Positions 1 to 6,355 of a stretch of DNA of 6,355 bases are shown in pieces (within the stretch, counting starts at the first letter, position 1; the number at the start of each line of letters is the position of its first letter). Both the position numbers and the translations under genes were made by a program. The stretch comes from Promethearchaeota archaeon. Lineage in GTDB: Archaea > Asgardarchaeota > Lokiarchaeia > Sigyniarchaeales > SOKP01. Where the stretch lies: the NCBI GenBank assembly GCA_004524385.1, contig SDNM01000097.1, positions 1-6,355 of the forward strand, in the 5' to 3' direction. Under the pieces are notes generated by a model. It did no database searches. It saw only the letters and a list, made by a program, of their open reading frames with translations, and was not told the origin of the DNA.

Positions 1-951
1 AATGAAGTTAGTTTAACAGTTTTAACAGAAGATAAATTTAAAGGAAAAGTTATTCAACCAGGGACGGCAGCTAGTAGACTTAAGGCGGAACATGGATTTG
101 CAATGAGTATTGAAATAAAGGATGATGAATCAAGTCATCTTTTTTTATTAGATACTGGGGGTTTACCACAAACTATAATAGATAATAGTAAGCATTTAAA
201 TATAAATTTAAACGATGTTGAAAAATTAATCCTAAGTCATGGGCATTTAGATCATTTTGGTGGGTTAAATAAAGTAATTCCAGAATTGAAAGAAGGATGT
301 GAAATGTATTTAAATCCAAATTCCTATTTGCAAAACTTTTGGGCTATAACTAATTCAGGCGAGGAACTTCCACCTGAAGATCTGTTAAATTCAGTAAAAG
401 AATTAAAAAAAGAAGGAAAAATTAAATTATCAGGAAAGATACCGCAGTTAAATAAAACCTTAATTCACAATTTAGCAAACCAGCATAATATAAAAATAAT
501 TGAAACTAATGAACCCGTAAAATTATACAATGGCATCTTGACCAGTGGAGAAATTGAATTATTTGATAAAAACGAGGTAACAAAAGGATTTTACATCCAG
601 AAAAGTAGAAAAGAGTTTGAAAAAAATTACTTTCGTGACGAAACTTCAATTTACATTAATGTGAAAGATAAAGGTTTAGTTGTGATAACGGGCTGTGGCC
701 ATACAGGTATTATAAATACTATTAAACATGGACAAAAATTAAGTGGTACGGATAAAGTTTACGCCGTAATAGGTGGTTTCCACGAAGAATGGAACCCTGT
801 TGAGGTTATTGAGGAAAAAGTAAAATATTTTGAAAAACTAAATCCAGAAGTAATATGTGGTATGCATTGTACGGGATTTGGATTTAATAAAGTCATGGGC
901 TCTCATCCTTCTCACACATTAGGTTTTGTTGGGACAGAGTTTCATTTCTAA
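1..951 (+). CDS. MBL-fold metallo-hydrolase, COG1237 type (5' end outside window)
   Basis: The frame is open from base 1, so this is a gene fragment of 316 residues (numbered from base 1). The ATG at 103 is internal: the preceding 34 codons read as family sequence, ending in the AEHG motif (residues 29-32) that normally precedes the first core strand. Visible MBL motifs are LLDTGG, SHGHLDHFGG with probable metal ligands H80, H82, D84 and H85, then GCGHTGIINT (H234), GGFH (H261) and MHCTGF (H289). These match the subfamily often labelled 7,8-dihydropterin-6-methyl-4-(beta-D-ribofuranosyl)aminobenzene-5'-phosphate synthase, a methanopterin-pathway name that is weakly supported for many members. 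A safe reading is a cytosolic, probably zinc-dependent hydrolase or transferase of unknown substrate. There is no signal peptide or membrane segment in the visible part. The size fits the family, so only a short N-terminal piece is likely missing. The 162-base gap to the helicase argues against a shared operon. Family: confident; substrate: unknown. Confidence 0.9.
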   Translation, partial: NEVSLTVLTEDKFKGKVIQPGTAASRLKAEHGFAMSIEIKDDESSHLFLLDTGGLPQTIIDNSKHLNINLNDVEKLILSHGHLDHFGGLNKVIPELKEGCEMYLNPNSYLQNFWAITNSGEELPPEDLLNSVKELKKEGKIKLSGKIPQLNKTLIHNLANQHNIKIIETNEPVKLYNGILTSGEIELFDKNEVTKGFYIQKSRKEFEKNYFRDETSIYINVKDKGLVVITGCGHTGIINTIKHGQKLSGTDKVYAVIGGFHEEWNPVEVIEEKVKYFEKLNPEVICGMHCTGFGFNKVMGSHPSHTLGFVGTEFHF

Positions 952-1005
952 TTAAATTATTCAATCTCATAAAAAAATTGGTTTGTGAAGTCATAAATTT
1001 CCACA

Positions 1006-1042
1006 TTTTTTCGTAATTTTCACATTAAGGTTCTTTTTTTTT
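1006..1042 (+). terminator. Oligo-T tracts, candidate archaeal terminator of the MBL gene
   Basis: A run of six T at 1006-1011 and a run of nine T at 1034-1042 lie 55-91 bases after the MBL stop codon. Archaeal RNA polymerase can terminate at U-rich tracts without a strong hairpin, and I see no convincing stem here. The tracts also precede the candidate helicase promoter, which fits a transcript boundary. In such AT-rich DNA, T-runs also occur by chance. Confidence 0.4.
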
Positions 1043-1075
1043 ATTCTCATTATATTTCAAAAATTCGTAACTGTA

Positions 1076-1113
1076 GGGGGGTTTAAAAGTACTGAATTAG
1101 AATTAAAATTAAG
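1076..1113 (+). promoter_or_regulatory. Candidate TATA-box promoter of the helicase gene
   Basis: TTTAAAAG at 1082-1089 is centred about 28 bases before the helicase ATG at 1114. Archaeal transcription starts roughly 25 bases after the TATA box, so the mRNA would be leaderless or nearly so. This agrees with the absence of a Shine-Dalgarno sequence in the A/T-only stretch just before the ATG. A run of six G (1076-1081) directly abuts the box in the place of the purine-rich BRE. A second TATA-like stretch (TATATTT, 1051-1057) would instead give a leader of about 35 bases. Inference only. Confidence 0.4.
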
Positions 1114-3267
1114 ATGCATACTGGTTTTCCCGAATATTTTAACGGTACTTTTTTAAAGCAGAATAAGGTTTTTTACCGACATTATCAAAATAATATTTTT
1201 CATGCATGTAAGAACAAGAATTCGTTAGTAATTTTACCTACAGGGTTAGGAAAAACGATAATTGGTATCCTGTTAGTGGCAAATACACTTAGAAGGTATT
1301 CTAAGGGAAAGGTTATAATACTTGCTCCAACTAGGCCTTTGGTTTCACAGCATAAGAGCTCTTGTAAGAACTTTTTAGCAATTAATGAAGAAGAAATAGT
1401 ATCTTTAACAGGAAAAGTAAGCCCTGAAAAGCGAATCCTTCTATTTAAAGAATCTAGAATAATCGTTTCAACTCCCCAGATTATTAAGAATGATATAGAA
1501 CGAGGAAGATATAATTTAAAAGAAATCGCATTGATAATCTTTGACGAGGCTCATCGCTGTAAAGGAAATTATGCATATAATTTTATTTCTGGTGAATATA
1601 TTAATAGTTGCACTGATCCTTTAATATTAGGATTAACCGCATCCCCCGGAAAGGATTATGAACATATTCAACAGATATGCGACAATTTATACATAGAAAA
1701 TGTAGTCTTTAAGTATTATGAAGATAATGATGTCAAAGATTACATTCATGAGATCGATACATTTTTAGAAAGAATAGAATTGCCCATCAAATTAATTGAA
1801 TTAAGCGAAGTTTGGGATCACCTATTTAAGAATTATCTAAGATTTTTTATAGAGCGCGACTTGATAAATCCATATAAGAAATATTATTCAAAATTAGATT
1901 TTTTAAGAATAAGCCATGACTTAACCTATTCCTTAAAATACGAGAATTGTCATGATTCTAAAATACCTGATGGCGATCTTTTGGAACATCTATATTTCAA
2001 GTCTCCTAAAATTATAGATATTATAAAAGAAAAAAAATTAAACATCCAATCAATATTTTCTTATTGCTCGAGTTGTATTTCTATGCTTCACGCTAAAGAT
2101 TTATTAGAGACTCAGGACATTTCGCTTTTTAAATCTTTTTTGGAGAAACTGAAATATAAAGCAGATCAAGATATATTATCAGCTAAAAGAATTATAAATT
2201 CTGAGAATTATAAATTCATAAATTCCATTATTGAAAAAGTGGGACAATCAAATTTATCTCATCCAAAAATAAATAAATTGTTCTCAATTATTAGAGAGGA
2301 ATTAGAGGAATTTCAAAATAAAAAAATCATAATTTTTACGCAATATAGAGAAATGGCAGAGTTTCTAAAAAATAAATTGAGAGAGGAATATAAAAATCAT
2401 CTTGTCATTGAGAAATTTATTGGTCAGACGACGAAAATAGACGATTGTGGCTTCCCTCAACTGAAACAAATCGAAATTTTACAAGAGTTTAGAGAAGATA
2501 AAATAAATATATTAATCGCTACGAGCGTTGCAGAAGAAGGATTAGATATTCCTAATGTTGACGCCATAATTTTTTACGAACCAGTCCCCTCAGAAATTAG
2601 ATTAATTCAGAGACGTGGAAGAACCGGTAGATTTGCGGCGGGAAGGTGTTATATCCTTTTAACAGAAAATACAGTTGACGTTCCATTTCATATAGTCGCT
2701 AGGAGAAAAGAAAATGAAATGAACTCGATCTTAATGGAGCCTAAACAATTAGAATTAAATAAAAACTTAAAGCGAGAAAAAATCAAGTTTTCTCCTAATG
2801 TTAATAATTATTCAGAGTTAGATAATATCAACAATTTTAAAGAACGCCGAGAAAAGGAAAAGGAAATCTTAGCAGATCGTTCAATTGAAGAAGTTATTAT
2901 AGAGATTGATAATTTTGCAAAAAGCTCAGAATATAAGAAACTCAAGAATTATGGAGTATCATTTATTTCTGATATCATAGAAATAGATAAAGATAAATTA
3001 AAAAAAAATGTGTTAAAATTGAAAGGAAAGAAAAATAATAATGTTGAAGAACGAAAACAATATATTAACAGGAATGTAAAGACACTTATTACCATTGTAA
3101 AAACTTATAATGAAAATGGAAAATTAGACTTCTCAAAATTTCAAGATCTTGCGGAAGATGAGGATATCACTGATAAAAAGTTCTATGCTCATTTAAACCA
3201 AGCTTGTTATTTAGGTTTTTTGAAAAAGCAAACCAATTGTATTCAATTCATTAAAGATTACGATTGA
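1114..3267 (+). CDS. hef: Hef/FANCM-type SF2 helicase without the XPF-like nuclease domain
   Basis: A complete 717-residue ATP-dependent helicase or translocase of the Hef/FANCM/Mph1 family, which in archaea and eukaryotes remodels stalled replication forks and branched DNA. RecA domain 1 has PTGLGKT (Walker A, K47), APTRPLVSQH (71-80), STPQII (119-124), DEAH (144-147) with the family's HRCKGNYAY extension, and TASPG (175-179). A helical insertion follows at about 205-385, with the Hef-like HAKDLLETQ segment. RecA domain 2 has FTQYREMAEF, then IATSVAEEGLDIP (468-480), FYEPVPSEIR and IQRRGRTGR (498-506). Classical euryarchaeal Hef then carries an ERCC4/XPF nuclease; here residues 545-717 show no VDxRE, GDY or ERK signature. 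They are lysine-rich, with a possible helix-hairpin-helix (606-645) and a winged-helix-like end (652-714). All helicase motifs look intact. The start is firm: an in-frame TGA lies at 1093-1095 and no other ATG, GTG or TTG intervenes. It converges with the next gene. Helicase family very confident; in vivo role inferred. Confidence 0.95.
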   Translation: MHTGFPEYFNGTFLKQNKVFYRHYQNNIFHACKNKNSLVILPTGLGKTIIGILLVANTLRRYSKGKVIILAPTRPLVSQHKSSCKNFLAINEEEIVSLTGKVSPEKRILLFKESRIIVSTPQIIKNDIERGRYNLKEIALIIFDEAHRCKGNYAYNFISGEYINSCTDPLILGLTASPGKDYEHIQQICDNLYIENVVFKYYEDNDVKDYIHEIDTFLERIELPIKLIELSEVWDHLFKNYLRFFIERDLINPYKKYYSKLDFLRISHDLTYSLKYENCHDSKIPDGDLLEHLYFKSPKIIDIIKEKKLNIQSIFSYCSSCISMLHAKDLLETQDISLFKSFLEKLKYKADQDILSAKRIINSENYKFINSIIEKVGQSNLSHPKINKLFSIIREELEEFQNKKIIIFTQYREMAEFLKNKLREEYKNHLVIEKFIGQTTKIDDCGFPQLKQIEILQEFREDKINILIATSVAEEGLDIPNVDAIIFYEPVPSEIRLIQRRGRTGRFAAGRCYILLTENTVDVPFHIVARRKENEMNSILMEPKQLELNKNLKREKIKFSPNVNNYSELDNINNFKERREKEKEILADRSIEEVIIEIDNFAKSSEYKKLKNYGVSFISDIIEIDKDKLKKNVLKLKGKKNNNVEERKQYINRNVKTLITIVKTYNENGKLDFSKFQDLAEDEDITDKKFYAHLNQACYLGFLKKQTNCIQFIKDYD

Positions 3268-3271
3268 ACTA

Positions 3272-6200
3272 TCAAACTTTAACTTTTTCTTCTTTTTCCC
3301 TTTTGAAAAAGAAATAAAAAACCAGTACAAAGACAAACAAAATAGGAATTGCAAATGTGACCGGATTCCCACCAGAAAATATAAAAATATAATAAGTTAT
3401 TGCTAATAAAGACGCAAAAAAGCCAATAATTGGACCATATAAACTAGTAAAGCTTTTAAATCGTTTCCAAAACATATAAACTCGGAAGTTCATCTTCTTA
3501 AAAACTTCTAACTCGTCCTCATCTAATTTATTCAAAATATCAGGATTTTCATAATATAATCCTAAACGTGGATCATATTTGCCTTTTAAATCGCCACTGC
3601 TTATAAGGTAGATCAAATGTTTTTGGAGATTTTGCTTTTTTATTTTAAGCTCATTCCCTAAAAAACCAATAGTGAGGTACTCATTAGCCACACCTTTTAT
3701 GGCCATTGTTACATATGATTTAATTATTAATTGCTCTAAACTTTTAATTTTTTCAGTTAATGCTTCATAATAATCGTTAAGAAATCTGTCAAAGTCTTTT
3801 AAAATATATTTACTTTTTGTTTCAAAATCTTTGGAATATTTATTAAATTCTTTCGTCAAATTCTTTATATTCTTTTTAATTAATTTTATATGAGTATAAA
3901 TATTACTTGCTCGTTCATTTATCTTATAGTAGGCCCTCTTATATTCTTGTGCATCTATGTCCTCTTCAATTTTCATCTGGAGTGTTCCTAGCATTTGGCT
4001 TATACGCATCTTTCGTTCGTTAATAAAGTTGGTTAATTTTCCACGGAAAACCTCATCTTTTAAAATAATTATTTCGGTGCTAATTTTTTCTTTATTATTT
4101 TCATAATCTTTTAAAAACTCACTTTTTTTCTTAACAAAATATTCACTAAGTTCAAGGCCCATTTTATTTGAATCGTTAATATTGCTTAAAGACGATTTTA
4201 AGTCTTCTTCAATTCTTTGCTGAGTTTGATTAAATTTATTTGCTAGTTTTCTCCATTCATTCTCAAAGCTTTCCTTAATTTTAATATATGAGTCTCCATG
4301 TGATTTCTCAATATCATTGAAAATCTTTGAACTTTGTGCCTTCAACCGTGTTTCTAAATCGTTAAATTCCTGTGTTATGAAATTTTGCTTATTAATAAAC
4401 AATTCAAGGTTGTTTCTTATTTTATTTATCGCTAATTTGTTATTTTCAATTACAGATTCAAAATAGTTCAAATTAGTCTCAATAAATTCCATTCGTGTTT
4501 GATTGATTTGAAGTTCTCTGACCTTTTCTTGAAATTGATTTCGAGCAATTTCTTCAAAATTCAACTCGTTTATTCGATTTTGAAGTTCTAACATATTAAT
4601 GCTTAATGTTCTTTTTCTTATGCTGGAGTCATATAGGGCAAGGATTTTCCCTATTCTTTCTCGTACTAATTTTAATAATTTATTATCAATAAAATTCTTT
4701 AATTGCTTGTTCTTATAATAATGATCTGTATATAATAAGACGCATTTTTCGGAATCATAAAGTTTAGCATTTATTTTAGAAATCTCGATCATTTCTTTTA
4801 TCCTAGACATTAGTACATTACATTTTAAGTCAAGTTCCTTTTTTAAATCGATAACTTTTATAGTATTTGTTTTTCTCTCGTTTGATATAGAATTAATTTT
4901 TTCCTTAATAACATTATTTATGTACTCCTCTTTCAGGATATCAAGTTCATTACCTAAATATTCTTTAAAATTATCCCATTGAATAATGGTAACATTGGAT
5001 TTTTCTTCAAAATCTTCAATTAAATCATTACATTTTTCTAATTTTTTTAAATATAATCTATCTACATCATTAAATTGATTTCGAATATCATCAAATCTAT
5101 TATTTATATCTTTAACTCCTAACTTATCACTTAGCTGATCCATACCATCTTTATATTTCTTCAATACATCCTTGAATTTAGAGATCTCTTGCGAAACAAA
5201 ATCATCAAAATCCTCTATTTTTGCCTGGTTTCTTTCCTCTACTACTTTTTTTTTTAGAGATTTGACCTGTTGTGCTATTTCTATAAGCAAATTTTCCTCT
5301 AAATCCTCTAGCTCCTCATTTAATTGTTTATATAGTAAAGATAATCTTTGTTTGGGTTTTATTTCTATATTGATGATCTCTTGAAGCTCTTTAATTTCAC
5401 TTGTTTTAGTTTTTAATAAAGTGTTTGTTTCATTTTTAATAACCTCGAATGCTTCTTTAAATTGACTTTCTTTTGCTTTAAATTTGGCTTTCTCAGTTAT
5501 AGTTTTAACTTCTTGAATAATTGTACTTTTCAGATTATTGATCTTTTTCACATTTTCCCTGAAAAAGGTAAAACCATTAGAATAATAGTCAAAGATGTCA
5601 TCAAATCCCTTCTTTACTTCAATCCAATGATTTATTACTTCATTTCGATTCTGAATAATCTCCTTTTTTTCTGTAATTATTTTTTGAGAAATTTGATAAA
5701 ATTTTTCATCAAAATCGCTTACATTTTTTCTAATGTTTTCAAAATCTTGAATAGCAATTGTTAATCCTGTGTCTGAAAATTTTTCACTAACTTCTCTTAA
5801 ATTATTTCTAAATTCATCTAAATTTCTATTGATTGATTCTTTAAACATAAAAATTCTATTTTCTAAATTCTCAATTGTGTTATTTTGCTTTCTCATATCT
5901 TCCTTTTCTGTAATCTTTTTCAACAGAAACAATTCTGTGCCCTTCAATTCTTTACTTAAAATGGAATATAATTCATTCCAGCGGGTTATCTCTGATTTAA
6001 AAACAGTTTGAATATTAATATAATATAAATCTTCATTAAATGAATTTTCAATATTTTCATTTAAGAAATCAGCTTCCATTAAAGCGTCTCTTATGATGTA
6101 TTTTAACCTTTCTTTGGCGAGATCAATTTCATTTAGAATTAAATAAGATTCGATTTCTTCTTTTATTTGAGAGGATACGTTCTTCAATTTTAAAATCATG

Positions 6201-6355
6201 TTAAAGATATTGTTTTTAATTTCCTTCAATTTCTCTTTTTCAGAATATAATCTATCAGGATTTATGCTAGTGTCAGAAACAATTATTTTTTCTAAAAGGA
6301 AATCTAATTCAAACCGATTTTTTACGATCTTACCCTTAAAAAAGTTCCTGTCGAG
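3272..6355 (-). CDS. Very long coiled-coil protein with winged-helix-like segment and C-terminal membrane hairpin (N terminus outside window)
   Basis: I do not recognise a named family. The frame has no stop from base 6355 down to the TGA at 3274-3272, giving at least 1027 residues (numbered from the window edge). A TTG at 6229 (residue 43) could be mistaken for the start, but the 42 codons before it continue the same charged helical pattern, and the first ATG is residue 53. Residues 1 to about 880 are almost all predicted helix or coiled coil, rich in K, E, N and I, with only two prolines (33 and 334). Four tryptophans (126, 244, 460, 701) sit in similar contexts. Residues 884-937 look like a winged-helix or PCI-type module (a helix pair with KKQNLQKHLIYLISSGDLKG, then a beta wing). 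Two hydrophobic helices follow (about 972-993 and 999-1017), joined by SGGNP, then the charged tail KREKEEKVKV. With a two-pass hairpin, the coil and the tail would both face the cytoplasm. There is no catalytic motif. A cytosolic scaffold or tether anchored at the membrane is the best inference. Confidence 0.6.
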   Translation of the reverse strand, partial: LDRNFFKGKIVKNRFELDFLLEKIIVSDTSINPDRLYSEKEKLKEIKNNIFNMILKLKNVSSQIKEEIESYLILNEIDLAKERLKYIIRDALMEADFLNENIENSFNEDLYYINIQTVFKSEITRWNELYSILSKELKGTELFLLKKITEKEDMRKQNNTIENLENRIFMFKESINRNLDEFRNNLREVSEKFSDTGLTIAIQDFENIRKNVSDFDEKFYQISQKIITEKKEIIQNRNEVINHWIEVKKGFDDIFDYYSNGFTFFRENVKKINNLKSTIIQEVKTITEKAKFKAKESQFKEAFEVIKNETNTLLKTKTSEIKELQEIINIEIKPKQRLSLLYKQLNEELEDLEENLLIEIAQQVKSLKKKVVEERNQAKIEDFDDFVSQEISKFKDVLKKYKDGMDQLSDKLGVKDINNRFDDIRNQFNDVDRLYLKKLEKCNDLIEDFEEKSNVTIIQWDNFKEYLGNELDILKEEYINNVIKEKINSISNERKTNTIKVIDLKKELDLKCNVLMSRIKEMIEISKINAKLYDSEKCVLLYTDHYYKNKQLKNFIDNKLLKLVRERIGKILALYDSSIRKRTLSINMLELQNRINELNFEEIARNQFQEKVRELQINQTRMEFIETNLNYFESVIENNKLAINKIRNNLELFINKQNFITQEFNDLETRLKAQSSKIFNDIEKSHGDSYIKIKESFENEWRKLANKFNQTQQRIEEDLKSSLSNINDSNKMGLELSEYFVKKKSEFLKDYENNKEKISTEIIILKDEVFRGKLTNFINERKMRISQMLGTLQMKIEEDIDAQEYKRAYYKINERASNIYTHIKLIKKNIKNLTKEFNKYSKDFETKSKYILKDFDRFLNDYYEALTEKIKSLEQLIIKSYVTMAIKGVANEYLTIGFLGNELKIKKQNLQKHLIYLISSGDLKGKYDPRLGLYYENPDILNKLDEDELEVFKKMNFRVYMFWKRFKSFTSLYGPIIGFFASLLAITYYIFIFSGGNPVTFAIPILFVFVLVFYFFFKREKEEKVKV
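3283..3313 (+). terminator. Candidate oligo-T terminator of the helicase gene, inside the convergent gene
   Basis: Beginning 16 bases after the helicase stop, the + strand carries three close T-runs (3284-3288, 3293-3297, 3301-3304). A short A/T-rich inverted repeat, TTCTTTTT (3290-3297) with AAAAAGAA (3306-3313), overlaps them with an 8-base loop; it is too weak to act as a classical hairpin. On the opposite strand this DNA encodes the charged KREKEEKVKV tail and the end of the last membrane helix of the coiled-coil protein. The T-runs may simply be its lysine and glutamate codons, so the terminator role is tentative. Confidence 0.3.

Noticed and set aside
952..1113. A small gene, tRNA or riboswitch in the 162-base gap
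   Set aside because: It has no open frame of note, no cloverleaf and no strong paired structure. T-tracts and a TATA-like box explain it.
1951..2080. Possible zinc site in the helicase insertion domain (CH at 279-280 and CSSC at 318-321)
   Set aside because: The Hef insertion domain is not known to bind zinc, and the fourth ligand is not obvious. The evidence is too thin for a separate claim.
3031..3060. EERKQY in the helicase tail as a remnant of the XPF nuclease ERK motif
   Set aside because: The preceding VDxRE and GDY elements are absent and the spacing is wrong. It is more likely chance in a K/E-rich region.
5172..6011. Three + strand ORFs of 70, 100 and 80 codons (5172-5384, 5462-5764, 5769-6011)
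   Set aside because: They are antisense shadows of the coiled-coil gene. Their S/F/L/N-rich translations are what reversed K/E/I-rich codons produce, and they show no domain pattern.
3272..6355. An SMC, Rad50 or MukB-type ATPase
   Set aside because: The C terminus has no ABC signature or Walker B motif and ends in membrane helices. A long coiled coil alone is not evidence for SMC.
1..6355. CRISPR array, insertion sequence, defence island or integration site
   Set aside because: There are no regularly spaced direct repeats, transposase motifs, terminal inverted repeats or tRNA ends. The helicase is a repair-family member rather than a Cas3 or other defence helicase.

Overview
This is an AT-rich window (by eye about 30% G+C or a little less) that is almost entirely coding. 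It most likely comes from an archaeon. The strongest evidence is the central gene, a helicase of the Hef/FANCM/Mph1 family, which is typical of archaea and eukaryotes. A plausible TATA-like box sits about 25-30 bases before that gene's ATG, there is no Shine-Dalgarno sequence next to the ATG, and bare oligo-T tracts follow the genes. The long lysine/glutamate/isoleucine/asparagine-rich coiled-coil protein with a winged-helix-like segment and a membrane anchor is reminiscent of Asgard (Lokiarchaeia-type) genomes. That placement is an inference from style, not a proven assignment.

Layout. Bases 1-951 (+) hold the 3' part of a metallo-beta-lactamase-fold hydrolase of the COG1237 type; its start lies before the window. 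Bases 952-1113 are a non-coding gap with T-tracts that could end the first transcript and a candidate promoter for the next gene. Bases 1114-3267 (+) encode a complete 717-residue Hef-type SF2 helicase that lacks the XPF-like nuclease of classical euryarchaeal Hef and carries a different C-terminal region. Bases 3272-6355 (-) hold a very long coiled-coil protein ending in a winged-helix-like segment, two closely spaced transmembrane helices and a charged tail. Its frame stays open to the window edge, so its N terminus is missing here and a start at base 6229 (a TTG) would be spurious.

The helicase and the coiled-coil gene converge with 4 bases between their stop codons, so their transcripts probably overlap and any terminator must lie inside the opposite coding sequence. 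I see no evidence that the three genes form one pathway: the first looks metabolic, the second acts on DNA forks or repair, and the third looks like a structural or tethering protein at the membrane. The least explained items are the coiled-coil membrane protein, with its spaced tryptophan motif, and the helicase's non-nuclease C-terminal region. I found no RNA genes, CRISPR arrays or mobile elements.
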